Shown piece after piece: positions 1-9,254 of a DNA stretch of 64,000 bases. The stretch covers positions 30,398,578 through 30,462,577 of the forward strand of contig OY755252.1 in the NCBI GenBank assembly GCA_963576725.1. The letters run 5' to 3'. A program made the translations under genes and the position numbers. This DNA is from Azorinus chamasolen. Taxonomy: Eukaryota; Mollusca; Bivalvia; Cardiida; Solecurtidae. Each line of letters starts with the position of its first letter. Positions within the stretch are counted from its first letter, which is position 1. Below the pieces are notes generated by a model, which saw nothing but the letters and a program-made list of their open reading frames with translations, ran no database searches and was not told the origin of the DNA.

Positions 1-10
1 AGAAATAGAA

Positions 11-250
11 CTACACTACTATATATCCACCAGAAATACAAACTAGTAGATTGTTCGTATACCCAACAGCATACAATTCTCCCAAGTTCCAACCCATCCA
101 TTCTTTTGTCGTTTTGCTGTCTCCTCTACAAAGACTGCTTCCTTGTACATGTTCCTTTGCAATGTTTTGTAGATATTCCAAACTTGTTGCATATTCCTTT
201 GTATTTTTCGTTGTATGGGAAACGTGGAAGACTGGCATTTTTGTACACAA
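11..250 (-). CDS. Left-arm outward reading frame of the TIR element
   Basis: This frame reads towards the left end and stops inside the inner TIR, ending GGYIVV. It contains the segments KEYATSLEYLQNIAKEHVQG and WMGWNLGELYAVGY, and has no recognised domain. The equivalent frame at 59647-59991 stays open with about ten amino-acid changes, which weakly suggests it is or was coding. The 5' part is unclear: upstream lies the repeat array with several splice-acceptor-like sites, so this could be a terminal exon. It may also be chance. Confidence 0.3.
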   Translation of the reverse strand: MCTKMPVFHVSHTTKNTKEYATSLEYLQNIAKEHVQGSSLCRGDSKTTKEWMGWNLGELYAVGYTNNLLVCISGGYIVV

Positions 251-344
251 GTTCCATGTTGTATATGTATTGAAAAAACAAATATATACAAAAAGTATAC
301 ACAGAATCCGCTACATATCGAAAGTGTCCCTTTTGGGGCCAAAC

Positions 345-650
345 ATACAAACATTCCCCTACAAAAAATAGAAACAAAAAAACTAGAAAACAAAACAAAT
401 TGGGGGGAGACAAACATAGAAACTCCCCCCCCCACGACAAACAAACAATTATTTTCCAACAAAATACATTTTTTTCTCGAAGAGAACTCCGAATGGAACC
501 CGCTACAAAGAAAATATAGAAACAAATTGGGGGCCAAACATAGAAACATTCCCCCACAAATAAAAAAAATAAAAATATAATACTCTACAAAGAAAAATAG
601 AAAGAAATAGGGGGCAAAACATAGAAACATTCCCCCACAAACAAAAAACT
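345..650. repeat. Left minisatellite arm (about 60-bp units)
   Basis: Units run CTACAAAGAAAAATAGAAA, a short A/T stretch, then GGGGGCCAAACATAGAAAC and ATTCCCCCACAAA. Read on the minus strand, each unit holds a long pyrimidine tract ending CTTTGTAG, which looks like a 3' splice site. The related array at 1265-1500 is inverted relative to this one. G/C homopolymers vary between units and between copies. Confidence 0.8.
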
Positions 651-774
651 ATTTTCCAACAGAGTATATTGATAGACACATCTTTGTTTTCTATTGCATG
701 TACTTCTACTTTTTGCAATAAAGTGTACACGTCCTCTATTGTCTTTTTCTCTTCTTAAGAGAAAACAAAAGTAA

Positions 775-1548
775 AAAGTAGAAGTGCATGAAATAGAAAA
801 ACAAGATGTGTCTATAGATATACTCTCTTTGCTAGATATAGACGAAGAAGTTAATGTTGTAGACAAACTACAAGAAGAAATACAAGAAGTACAAGAAGGA
901 CAGGAAGAAAAACAAAAAGAAACTCTTTCTGCGATAGATAGAGTTGGACAGATTGTAGAAACATGTACAAAGCTGGGACAGTTGGTGTGCTACATTCCAG
1001 CTGCAAATGGTATTGGTACTGCAATATACACTACATGGAAACACTGCAAAGAAAATGCAAAGAATATGGAATTTCCACCACCAGAACCAAAAATACCAAC
1101 CAAAAATACCAGAACCAAAAATATCGAAACCCCCCAAAAAGGACCCTCACATCATGTTGCAGCGGGTTCCATTGCCCAAGTATCTTTTTCCTTTTGGACG
1201 TATTTGCTAGAAAACTTTATCTTCGAAAAACAAAACAAAATATGTAGTTTGTTGGAAAACATTTTTTTGTTGGGGGGGGGATGTTTCTATGTTTGGCCTC
1301 CCAATTTTTTTTCTAATTTTCTTTGTAGAGTATTATGTTTGGTTTTTTTTCTTTGTTGGGGAATGTTTCTATGTTTGGCCCCCAATTTTTTTTCTATTTT
1401 TTCTTTGTGGATTTTTGCCCCCATTTGTTTCTATTTTTGCTTTGTAGCAGGCACCCCAATTTTTTTTCTATTTTTCTTTGTAGAGTATTATTTTTTCTTT
1501 TTTTCTTCTATCTACTATTTTCTGTTTCTTGTGGATATACTCGTATAG
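775..1548 (+). CDS. Right-arm outward reading frame: acidic, coiled-coil-like, no AUG
   Basis: The frame opens just after a TAA at 772-774 and has no in-frame ATG for about 90 codons. Translation would need a non-AUG start or splicing from upstream. The first part is acidic and helical (LLDIDEEVNVVDKLQEEIQE, then repeated Q/E/K), followed by LGQLVCYIPAANGIGTAIYT and a Pro/Lys/Thr-rich stretch. The part after about 1240 is low-complexity array translated as hydrophobic residues and is probably not protein. The same frame is open at 60639-61379 and is nearly identical up to the array. I do not recognise the family. Confidence 0.35.
   Translation, partial: KVEVHEIEKQDVSIDILSLLDIDEEVNVVDKLQEEIQEVQEGQEEKQKETLSAIDRVGQIVETCTKLGQLVCYIPAANGIGTAIYTTWKHCKENAKNMEFPPPEPKIPTKNTRTKNIETPQKGPSHHVAAGSIAQVSFSFWTYLLENFIFEKQNKICSLLENIFLLGGGCFYVWPPNFFSNFLCRVLCLVFFLCWGMFLCLAPNFFSIFSLWIFAPICFYFCFVAGTPIFFLFFFVEYYFFFFSSIYYFLFLVDILV
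1265..1500. repeat. Right minisatellite arm
   Basis: This is the inverted counterpart of the left arm. Units read GGGGGATGTTTCTATGTTTGG, CCCCAA, a T-rich tract, then TATTTTTCTTTGTAG on the plus strand. Several units end in a good polypyrimidine-AG acceptor in the direction of the right-arm reading frame. Confidence 0.8.
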
Positions 1549-1549
1549 T

Positions 1550-1922
1550 AGTGTAGTTCTATTTCTCTGCCACTATTGTTGCAAGTCTATCTTTTCTTTT
1601 GTTTGGAGTTGTAGAGGTTGTAGTGCTGTTTTGGAGATACATGTTCGACATTTGCTTGCAGAAAAAAGTAGCCGAAACTCGTGATAGACCTGACTAAAAA
1701 TGCGCTCTAATAAAAAGGTTTAAAACAGGTTAATAGATATGCGCCAGGTATGAAGGTGCTTAAAAGTAAACAAATATATATAGCGAGTTATAATTCGAAT
1801 AGACCCATCAAACAAGAAGTCCCATAGACCCTTAACTAACCATTTTTCTATTGTTATAGCGGTTAGTTTGAAGTATAGAGGTCTATAAGGGGTGTGCCAG
1901 AACCCCTATTTAGTATACTACT
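1550..1922. repeat. Right terminal inverted repeat of element copy 1
   Basis: The reverse complement closely matches the left TIR of the complete copy at 59278-59640. It begins AGTAGTATACTAAATAGGGG and includes the block CTTCAAACTAACCGCTATAA. It also matches the right TIR at 61403-61755. Confidence 0.8.
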
Positions 1923-2358
1923 ATATCGTAAATAGCAAGTGGCTATGTAACCCTCTTTCCTGTAGAGATGCCATCCCAAATAGAACACAGTAAACCCTTC
2001 TTAACCGGAAGTTACATATTGGTTTCGGAGGAAGATGGCAGCTTGATACATGATCAAAGTCCTGCTTACTTATGAAATAATAAAGATTTTATCATACAGC
2101 TTCCGTCATGATCAACCTTCCCCTTGTTCATGATACCATCATAGAAATCAGCTAATTAATCCATTTTTGCCTACGATCCAATTTATGGGACATATGCAAA
2201 CAGTGTAGACTCTGATCAGAGTCTACACTGTTTGCTGATTGGAATTTTAATATGAAACAGAACGAAATAGAAAATTTAGGCCAGACATCCCTTAGAACAA
2301 ATGTGGACTAATCTAATATATAAACATGGAATAATCCACTGGGTGCAAATGAGCTTTA
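1923..2358. repeat. Duplicated flanking DNA (paralogue at 61756-62200)
   Basis: Sequence beyond the TIR end continues to match 61756-62200, including the palindrome at 2196-2235 and the words GGAGGAAGATGGCAGCTTG and CCTTCCCCTTGTTCA. The two TIR elements therefore reflect duplication of a larger segment rather than two separate insertions. No gene is seen here. Confidence 0.85.
2196..2235. repeat. Perfect 40-bp palindrome (GCAAACAG family)
   Basis: GCAAACAGTGTAGACTCTGA is followed directly by its exact reverse complement. A slightly decayed copy sits at 62038-62077 in the paralogous flank. It is the shortest and cleanest member of the palindrome family found across the window. Confidence 0.9.
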
Positions 2359-3368
2359 GACTTATTAAATTAATAGAAAAAACCTTTGCCAGAGAAAACA
2401 AAATGTTCATTGCTTGTAATGTTCAACGTTCATTCTTTTCGAATTCAGAAGTTGAACATTACACAATGTGGACTTGCCTTGATGTTTGTAGATCTCTTAC
2501 CTTTCTTTTAGATAATATATTTGTGCGTTATGGAGATACCATATATCGTCAAGTTGTTGGTATACCCATGGGTACAAATTGTGCCCCTCTTGTTGCAGAT
2601 TTGTTTTTGTATTGCTACGAGAGGGATTTTATACTTAGCTTAAAACCCGATACACAGACCGATATTGTTAATGCTTTTAATAAAACTTCAAGGTATTTAG
2701 ACGATATTTTGAATTTAGATAATCCTTATTTTGATACTATGGTTTCTTCAATCTACCCAAAAGAACTGTCTTTAAACAAAGCTAATCAATCTGACATTAA
2801 TGCTTCATTTTTAGATTTGAATCTTTCAATTACAAATGATAAAGTTTCGTCCAAAGTATACGATAAAAGAGAAGATTTTAATTTTAAAATTGTTAATTAT
2901 CCTTTTCTAGATGGGGATGTGCCACGTTCTACATCTTATGGTGTTTATATTTCTCAACTTATTAGGTTTGCCCGAGCCTGTTCTTTGCTTGAAGAATTTA
3001 ACAGACGTAATTTAGTTATAACTGATAAACTTCTTAAGCAAGGTTACAGATATCACAAACTTCGGAAAACCTTTTCTAAATTTTATTATCGAAATTTACC
3101 TCTCATTAGTAAATATAATTGCAATCTACGGACGTTACTGCGACAAGGCATTTCTCAACCAGAATTTTATGGGGATGTTATCTACAAACTTAGGAAAATT
3201 CGGGGTCATATCTATTTTCATGATTTGTTTATAAAACGCATTAAAAATTTTAAAAAGAAAGGTTATGATCCTATTATATTGCAACACACTGCATGTTTGG
3301 TTATCGATCCTTTTACAGTCGGTAGCTACGCTTCCCTCTTTGCTTGCGCGATGACAGGCCGAGGGTAG
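2359..3368 (+). CDS. Reverse transcriptase, C-terminal two thirds (Penelope-like), open frame
   Basis: The frame runs uninterrupted to TAG at 3366-3368. An artificial upstream extension to an ATG at 2301 is host flank. Visible motifs in order are NIFVRYGDTIYRQVVGIPMG followed by TNCAP (RT motif B region), RYLDDIL with the catalytic Asp pair (motif C), FLDLNLSI (motif D/E region), and a basic C-terminal domain with GYRYHKLRKTFSKFYYRN. The motif order fits Penelope-like RTs, whose motif A reads DxxxLYTxxPH; a longer copy at 38647 shows FSTLYTTLPHH. The intact frame suggests a fairly recent insertion. The loss of the 5' part makes it inactive alone. Confidence 0.8.
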
Positions 3369-3656
3369 TACTCTATGATGGTATACTCTTAAACTTGGAT
3401 ACAGGAGGAGCTTACCAGACTCATGTATTATTTTTTCCCTGTCGTGCCCTTAACGGCTTACCTGCAGGTGTTCTGACTTCAGCAAAGCCATTGAGTACAT
3501 ATTTGACGGATTGTCACAGTTATTATGCTATGTTTTACATGTTGTCCTGTGTTCACCGTCGTCTATGTTGTGGGTAAGTCCAGCGGGGATACCTTTATTT
3601 ACAATATTTGTAAAGCTAGGGTGACTTTGAGAGAAGTGTGAGGTTAGGACGTGCGT

Positions 3657-3712
3657 AAACCGGTTTAAACCCCCAGTGGTGTTTTTGCTGCTGACCGTGC
3701 CAAGGCGGTACT
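3657..3712 (+). promoter_or_regulatory. Two-hairpin 3' module, subfamily A
   Basis: AAACCGGTTT (palindrome, 3657-3666) is followed by stem I CAGTGG (3674-3679) pairing with CTGCTG (3688-3693), and stem II ACCG (3694-3697) pairing with CGGT (3706-3709) around TGCCAAGG. Other subfamilies carry the same layout with compensating changes. The role is unknown; recognition of the template RNA by the RT is a reasonable guess. Confidence 0.6.
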
Positions 3713-3952
3713 CTCTTTGTCACCCTTCCTTTTGTTTGCCTTGCGTCTTTGTGCTTGTGGTTTGTTCATGTTGTGGAACGTTTGTCCCTGTTTCTTGTGT
3801 GTGTTTTGGTGTTTTCTGTGTTCATTTCGTATGTGTGTGTGCGTTTGGGTGTGTGGTTGTGTGTGTGTGTGTCATGCTGTCTATCGGTGTTTTGGTGGTG
3901 GTTGCGTCTTGCATGTGGCTTTGCCTGCTTGACTTTACTACTTTTCCATTTA

Positions 3953-4530
3953 CATGTACATTCATTATTTCTCAGTTAATATTCATAAAGGTATTACTTA
4001 TCAGTTCAGATGTTAATAAGCGTGCTCCGATATTAATAATAGTCAAATAATCTGGAAGGACACTACAACCAAACATCTTCCTTTGAGTGGATGAAAATGT
4101 AAGTCTTGTTCCGACCGAAACAGCCAGTACCTACAGTCTTCAAAGTAAAGCCCACTCTAAGCCAAAATTCTAGTAGATACATAATAGTTACTTTATGGCA
4201 GGTGACTACTTAATGCAGGGTGAAAGGCATGCAGAAAGCTCCTCTAGGTGACAGCTTATTTCAGGGTGAAAGTCGTGCAGAAAATTCTACGAGGAGCTAT
4301 TTGCATGACTTCCATCCTCCATTAAGCTGCCCCTGTCTACTAGACCAATTGTAATGCTAAATTAAATGTCCGGTATAGAGAGAATGTACTGTACATTAAT
4401 CACCCAGGGTTTGACATTTACCACAGTTAATATTACATCGCTGAGTTTTCAAATGGACTACTCCCAAATTCAAACAGGTCAAGCTTATATTGAATATTTA
4501 GGATTTTGTCTAAAGAAAAGTAAAATATGA
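3953..4530. other. No gene seen; decayed palindromic MITE
   Basis: 3953-4017 is duplicated flank shared with 62201-62270. About 4190-4345 is a decayed palindromic MITE with GGTGACTACTTAATGCAGGG, CAGAAAGCTCCTCTAGG and a repeated second half. The remainder shows no coding or structural signal. Confidence 0.5.
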
Positions 4531-4585
4531 CAAACAGTGAAGACCCTGATGAGAGGGTTCCTCTCATCTGGGTCTACACGGTTTG
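4531..4585. repeat. Hairpin palindrome beside recombinase remnant
   Basis: CAAACAGTGAAGACCCTGAT pairs imperfectly with CATCTGGGTCTACACGGTTTG across GAGAGGGTTCCTCT. It overlaps the last codons of the minus-strand recombinase remnant. Confidence 0.8.
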
Positions 4586-4765
4586 ATTGCTGCCAGTTGA
4601 GCGGAGGATGGATAGGATCATTTTGTGCCGATTCTGATTAATGAGACTGTAGTTGTTGATTGAAGTCATGTTCCTGTGACCAGATATTTGCATTATCTGG
4701 TTCGCGGGAACATCGTTGTCACCCATCTTTGGAATCATGTGTTTTCTGGGTCTGTGGTTGGACAA
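4574..4765 (-). pseudogene. Tyrosine recombinase C-terminal fragment (Crypton/DUF3504-like)
   Basis: The frame contains VPANQIMQISGHRNMTSIN followed by NYS. The GH+ motif with its histidine and the downstream tyrosine (NNYS) match the C-terminal active-site boxes of Crypton-type / DUF3504 tyrosine recombinases. The Arg boxes and the N-terminal region are absent. The last residues run into the palindrome at 4531-4585. This is a remnant, since the B-subfamily retroelement starts shortly to its right. Confidence 0.6.
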
Positions 4766-4814
4766 ATTTGGAGCGCTGGACCATGTGTTTTATCATGGTT
4801 CAAAACTACAGACA

Positions 4815-5816
4815 AGGTTGATCCAGAAAGTATTTGCCCGAGAAAAAACATCATTCTTGGCATGTAATGCTGAAAAAGCTTTCTTTACTGACGAGCAAAT
4901 GAAGTATTACACCAATTGGACTTGCTCAGAAGTTTGCGAAGCACTAACCTTTCTTTTGGACAACATATTTGTACGTTATGGGAATGCTATATACCGTCAG
5001 GTAATTGGTATTCCCATGGGTACGAATTGTGCACCACTTGTCGAAGATTTGTTTTTGTACTGCTATGAGAGAGATTTCATGTTGAGTTTGAATCCTCAAT
5101 CACAAGAAGATGTTATAAAAGTCTTCAATGATACTTGTCGATATTTGGATGATATTTTTAACTTAGATAACCCTTTCTTTAATGCTCTGATTCCTACAAT
5201 TTATCCTAAAGAACTCAAATTGAATAAAGCTAACCCGTCCGACAATTATGCAGCGTTTCTTGACCTAGACCTTAAAATTAATAATGGAATGATTTCTTCT
5301 AAAATATATGACAAAAGAGATGATTTTGATTTTAATATTGTAAATTTTCCTCATCTTGACGGGGATGTTCCCCGTGCTCCATCTTACGGGGTTTATATAT
5401 CTCAACTTATTCGTTTTGCTAGAGCTTGTTCATCTATTGACGATTTTAACAGTCGAAATCTCATTTTAACTGAAAAACTGCTTAAACAAGGATATAGATA
5501 CCATAAACTAAGAAAAACTTTCTCTAAATTTTACTATCGAAATCTCTCGCTTATTGGCAAGTACAAATGTAATCACAAGGTACTTTTGCGACACGGTATT
5601 TCACATCCTGAATTTTATGGTGATGTGATTTACAAACTTCGTAGAATTATTGGACATACCCATTTTCTCACTTTGTTCATCAAATATATAAAACAATTCG
5701 TTAAAAACGGATATGATCCTGTATTATTACAACATACTGCATGTTTGGTTGTGAACCCTTTTACAGTTGGCAATCACGCTGGCCTCTTTGCATGTACGCC
5801 GACAAGAAAGGTTTAG
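4815..5816 (+). CDS. Reverse transcriptase, C-terminal part (Penelope-like), open frame
   Basis: The open frame ends TPTRKV at 5816. Motif B is YRQVIGIPMGTNCAPLVED, motif C is RYLDDIF, then FLDLDLKI and YGVYISQLIRFARAC. It is clearly the same family as 2359-3368, at roughly two-thirds identity by eye. The in-frame ATG at 4716 lies in unrelated DNA. Motif A is missing through truncation, so the protein would not be active. Confidence 0.8.
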   Translation, partial: RLIQKVFAREKTSFLACNAEKAFFTDEQMKYYTNWTCSEVCEALTFLLDNIFVRYGNAIYRQVIGIPMGTNCAPLVEDLFLYCYERDFMLSLNPQSQEDVIKVFNDTCRYLDDIFNLDNPFFNALIPTIYPKELKLNKANPSDNYAAFLDLDLKINNGMISSKIYDKRDDFDFNIVNFPHLDGDVPRAPSYGVYISQLIRFARACSSIDDFNSRNLILTEKLLKQGYRYHKLRKTFSKFYYRNLSLIGKYKCNHKVLLRHGISHPEFYGDVIYKLRRIIGHTHFLTLFIKYIKQFVKNGYDPVLLQHTACLVVNPFTVGNHAGLFACTPTRKV

Positions 5817-6116
5817 TACTCTATGAAGGCGACCTCTTAAATCCAGAAATGGAAGGAGAACGTCGGATATCTGTACTATTTCATTTTTGTCGTACCCTTT
5901 ATTACTTTTCTACAGTTACTCTGTTTGCAGCTCAATCATTGAGTACACTAGCGATAGGTGGATACAGTATGTTCAATTAAATGTTTTTTTGTTATACATG
6001 CACTTTACCACTGTATTTGCTGTCGCGGTTGTTGTAGATTAGTCGGAGAGGGGATACGTTTATTTACACTGTTTGTCTTTTAGGATGGGGATGGAATAAG
6101 GGTGAGGTTGGGCGCC

Positions 6117-6172
6117 CATAAACCGGTTTAAACCCCCGGTGACTTTTGTCACTGACCGTTCCAAGGCGGTAC
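6117..6172 (+). promoter_or_regulatory. Two-hairpin 3' module, subfamily B
   Basis: Stem I is CGGTGAC (6137-6143), loop TTTT, then GTCACTG (6148-6154). Stem II is ACCG (6155-6158), loop TTCCAAGG, then CGGT (6167-6170). It is preceded by AAACCGGTTT. Homologues are near 26075-26120 (+), 38230-38300 (+), 48055-48110 (-) and 57650-57705 (-). Confidence 0.6.
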
Positions 6173-6327
6173 TTCCATCTTCCTCCTATTTAATGTTTGT
6201 TTTGTCTTTGTGCGTCTCTTGTTGTTTTTTCTACCCATGTACATTTGCTGTTTCCTTGTGTTGCTGTTCGGGCGAGTGTTTGTTCTGTATGTGGTATTTC
6301 CTGCATGACTCATTTTTGTACTTTTAC

Positions 6328-6792
6328 ACGATTGGACTTCTACGGAGCTACACGTCGTTCGGTGAAGATGAGTGGATAGATAACTGTTGTTAAATTAATG
6401 CTATGTAAAATGGACAGTCAGGCTCGGAATAACCGGACTTTCGACTTTTGGCATGCTCTCTGTATACTGCTATTGAACAAGTGTTTGTATTGTCAAAGTT
6501 TACCCACAGTTTTGGTTTCAGAACGCGTATGTAAATCGAGGGTAGCCTATCGTGTTTGCAATGTTTGTTTTGATTTTTGACAGCGTGTAAGTATAGGTTA
6601 GGTCAGAATATACAACGAGTTGTATTACAAGCATTCAATATCGCAAATATATTTCCAAAGTTATACCATTGAAATAATGTGATACAAATGATATCATGAC
6701 TATTAATCAGATGATTTTGTACAACAGCATATGAACACAGGCAATTTTGGCTGAGACAGGAATTGTAGAATCAGATCTATATTATACCATAA
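6328..6792. other. No gene seen
   Basis: Short frames here show no family signal. The end of the stretch begins the conserved shoulder of the next palindromic repeat (AGAATCAGATCTATATTATACC), which recurs near 44620. Confidence 0.4.
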
Positions 6793-6862
6793 GCAAACAG
6801 AGCAGACCCTGATCAGATAACTCCTACGGGAACTACATCTGATCTGGGTCTAATCTGTTTGC
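6793..6862. repeat. GCAAACAG palindrome with conserved shoulders
   Basis: GCAAACAGAGCAGACCCTGA is mirrored by TCTGATCTGGGTCTAATCTG and TTTGC. The right shoulder AAATGCGTGAAAA...GGGTTAA is shared with the copies at 44278, 44655 and 51188. Confidence 0.85.
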
Positions 6863-7205
6863 AAATGCGTGAAAAACGTTTGTTTAAGGACAGGGTTAAA
6901 ATAACTTCTTGTATTTGTAAGTATGTAGTTGCTTAATGCAGAATGAAAGCATTGCAGAAAACTCCCTGAGAAGCTTTCTGTATTACCTTATTTAAGTCTG
7001 CATTAACCTGTCACCTGTATTTGTTTTTAAAAAACTATTCTTTCATGGTTATCATATAGGATTTAAGTTGTTTATTCATTATTTTCCCCAGCCCTCAGAA
7101 TAAAGGGTGTGTGTGGCGATATGTGTGGGATAATTTGTTAGGGCCCCGACAGATTGCTCATGATAATCAATATTTGAAATATTCATATCTGGTTAATATG
7201 CAAGA

Positions 7206-7406
7206 TACAGTAAAACCGCATCTAAACCAAAACTCTAGTAGAGTAAAAGTTAGATACTGTTTGCTGTCTGCCTAATGCAGCGTTGCACCCGTGCAGTAAG
7301 CTCCTAAAAGAGAGATCTGCAAGACTTTCTCCTGCTTTAAGCTGTCATCTGTCTCCAAGATCTATATTTATACTAAATTGAACGGGTTGGAGGGGTTTTA
7401 CTACAG
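7206..7406. mobile_element. Tigger/pogo-like palindromic MITE
   Basis: The left end TACAGTAAAACCGCATCTAA mirrors the right end GGAGGGGTTTTACTACAG. Internally it has the family's TGCCTAATGCAG...CTCCTGCTTTAAGC palindrome. It carries no coding sequence. Family assignment rests on the CAGTA-type TIR and TA flanks. Confidence 0.65.
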
Positions 7407-7429
7407 CAATACATCTCTATAACGGCCAC

Positions 7430-7690
7430 TACATTGTGTTTACCCTTCTCTTGCTGAATTTTAAAATACACTTCTCCTTCTTTGTCCATGCTATGTTGTA
7501 TAATTACATATGTCTTCACTGTGTACAAGTATTGCGCTGTGCAATCACTGCTGTAGAGTGCACTGATTGCACAATCAATTTGTAAATAGTGAAGACCCTG
7601 ATGAGACAGCTCCTGCAGGAACTGTCTCATCTGGGTCTTCACTATTTACATATATTTATATTGACGTGAATAGCAAGCGAAGGGTTAACT
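7430..7690 (+). repeat. Dispersed repeat with central hairpin (inverted copy 32040-32300)
   Basis: The copy at 32040-32300 is the reverse complement over about 260 bp, including AGCAAGCGAAGGGTTAA and the hairpin at 7582-7649 (GTAAATAGTGAAGACCCTGA, loop CTCCTGCAGGA). Read on one strand the hairpin gives a peptide of the form ADPDETAP, a recurrent spurious signature of this palindrome class. Confidence 0.8.
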
Positions 7691-8039
7691 AGAACAACAC
7701 GTTTAATGGTGCGCGCGTGTGGTATTTGATGGGAACAAAAGGTATCGATACTGCCAAACATTTACATAACGATTACACCACTGTTATGGCAACAGCTTCA
7801 CTTTTGTTCTTGACAATTGCAAACCCTTAACTCCATAACGCCGCATTTGAGCACATTGGCCAACGAATAGACTCAGACAGATAACTCTGATTATGGAATT
7901 TTTTAGATTTGATTCTACTCTTTCTGTATGTTTTTTGTTTGTATGTCATCATAGAATTCAAGATAATAAATATACGGGGCATCGGTTTAAAGTCCGGCGG
8001 GGGATCGAATCTTTAGTAAAAGAAACTGGAATATTTTTA

Positions 8040-8940
8040 CCTTCATGAATATTAATGAAAACATTAAAATAGTAAGTCCATCTTTCAACTCATATCAAAG
8101 TAATACAAGCTGTTTATAAATATATTGCAGTTTGAAGTACTACCCTTGTTACCAATTACTTACTCTAAAAGATAATATTCAAACAACATACATATTGTTT
8201 GAATAATTACTCGACCGTATATCAAGGTTTACCCCTTCACCCATATAAACTAACCCTAAACAAGTACATGAATGTTATTTGAATAATTGCTGTCCCGTAT
8301 TTATCCAGGATTATCCTTTTACTCATATATCTGACTTTTCATGTCTTTGCAAACAGAGTAGATCCAGATCCAGATCAGCCATATGACCCATCTGGACTGT
8401 CTAGGGTCTGCTCTGATTGGTTATAGAATCAAATAGAGATCTAACTCTACAGATTATGTCATGCAAAAAAACAGCGGATTTTCATTTATTTTGTTACGGG
8501 GTCGGGGTCTATTTAAATATTGGCACATTTTCTAAAACAAACAACATTTCTATAGACAGGGAATCATCAATGCATTTTTTTCTTGTCTAGACAAAACACT
8601 AGACTTTTAAAATACAAAGAGGTGTACAAATCAATTCGTTATTCATACATGTATATATATTGCAGTATCTGAATTTCCTGAATGTCCATATGGAACTATT
8701 CCCGTTCGTGGATTTTATTTAGATAATACAGTAAACTCTACCATAAGTGGTCATTCATTTATTTAATATATTGGTCGTAAAACAGGTGGTTGCATAATGC
8801 AGGGCAAACATAGAAAATGCGGAAAACTTCTATAGGAGCTTTCTGCTTTACTTTTGTTCTGCATTAAGCTAGCACCTGCCTTACAGACATACAAATAGAC
8901 AATTTGAAGGCCGCTTACAGCAGGTTCGACTATATGTCAT
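8040..8940 (+). repeat. Dispersed repeat block, copy 1 (copy 2 at 14905-15795)
   Basis: The two blocks align over about 900 bp in the same orientation, with shared words such as TTGCTGTCCCGTATTTATCC and GGGAATCATC/GGGAATTATC. Both contain a GCAAACAG-type palindrome (8349-8420 and 15182-15257) and a palindromic MITE. No gene is present. Confidence 0.8.
8728..8934. mobile_element. Palindromic MITE inside the repeat block
   Basis: Left end TACAGTAAACTCTACC and right end GCAGGTTCGACTATA are imperfect inverted ends. The core AATGCAGGGCAAA...TTTTGTTCTGCATT is palindromic. The sibling is at 15586-15788. Confidence 0.6.
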
Positions 8941-8949
8941 ATTACTCAG

Positions 8950-9190
8950 GCATCTAATAGTGCTTACCATGCACCCCTAGACTTTTTTTCATGGGTACCA
9001 AAATGTTCAGAAAATGCTCCTGAATCAGAATCGCGAATAACTCAAGTTTAATTTTTTTAGGATATGTGTATTTTAACCGTTTCCATGGCAACCCCCAGTT
9101 TTCGTAGTGATGGACCATCCCTTTAAATTCGCCCATATCACAGCTACATGTAGTACGCAACCTTTATTTTTTTTATCCTACACATATCAG
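8950..9190 (-). repeat. Arm of the inverted repeat family at 13860-14640
   Basis: The reverse complement matches 14560-14770, with shared words CCGTTTCCATGGCAACCCCC and CCATGCACCCCTAGAC. Confidence 0.75.
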
Positions 9191-9254
9191 AAAACAACTT
9201 CAAATGCAGTTTAACATGATGACAAACCTATCTTCCAATATGCAATCAGGATGT

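Larger units (their letters stand above)
1..1922. mobile_element. Long-TIR snapback element, copy 1 (left end cut off by window edge)
   Basis: The right end is complete and finishes TTTAGTATACTACT; the outer left TIR lies outside the window. The sequence that begins the window matches, inverted, the stretch ending near 1554. The same order of parts recurs at 59637-61755: inner TIR edge, minisatellite arm, central palindrome at about 663-830, acidic reading frame, second minisatellite arm, right TIR. The two copies differ by scattered substitutions and by array length, the left arm here being about 190 bp shorter. No transposase is visible, so this is non-autonomous or of unknown type. The AG...CT termini and several-hundred-bp TIRs recall Polinton/Maverick elements, but that link is inference. 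Confidence 0.75.
2359..3952 (+). mobile_element. Penelope-like retroelement, subfamily A copy 1, 5'-truncated
   Basis: The insertion boundaries are exact because the paralogous locus at 62197-62204 lacks it. TTTA precedes it (2355-2358) and TTTA closes it (3949-3952), leaving one TTTA in the empty site. The element has a reverse transcriptase frame, then a 580-bp 3' region ending TTGACTTTACTACTTTTCCAT. It lacks RT motif A and everything before it, as expected for target-primed insertion with 5' truncation. The same 3' end recurs at 35479, 40530, 48582 and 51738. Confidence 0.85.
4815..6327 (+). mobile_element. Penelope-like retroelement, subfamily B copy 1, 5'-truncated
   Basis: This relative of the element at 2359 starts near 4815, where it begins to match the longer copy at 24537-26276. 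It ends after CTCATTTTTGTACTTTTAC. The RT frame is intact from the truncation point. The 3' region differs from subfamily A except for the two-hairpin module and the block TTTATTTACA. Confidence 0.8.

Noticed and set aside
43..630. Long hydrophobic frames across the minisatellite arms (also 126-557, 60005-60489, 60794-61387)
   Set aside because: They are translations of the T-rich array units in all frames; length follows array size, not protein conservation.
345..650. CRISPR-like array
   Set aside because: Units are degenerate, have no unique spacers, and sit in a eukaryotic TIR element.
3676..4050. Overlapping open frames in the 3' region of subfamily A (also 35426-35759, 40257-40638, 48412-48852)
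   Set aside because: They read through GT-rich non-coding 3' sequence in several frames at once and are not conserved between copies.
8001..8010. GGATCGAATC as a tRNA B box
   Set aside because: No A box at proper distance and no cloverleaf; no tRNA gene was found anywhere in the window.
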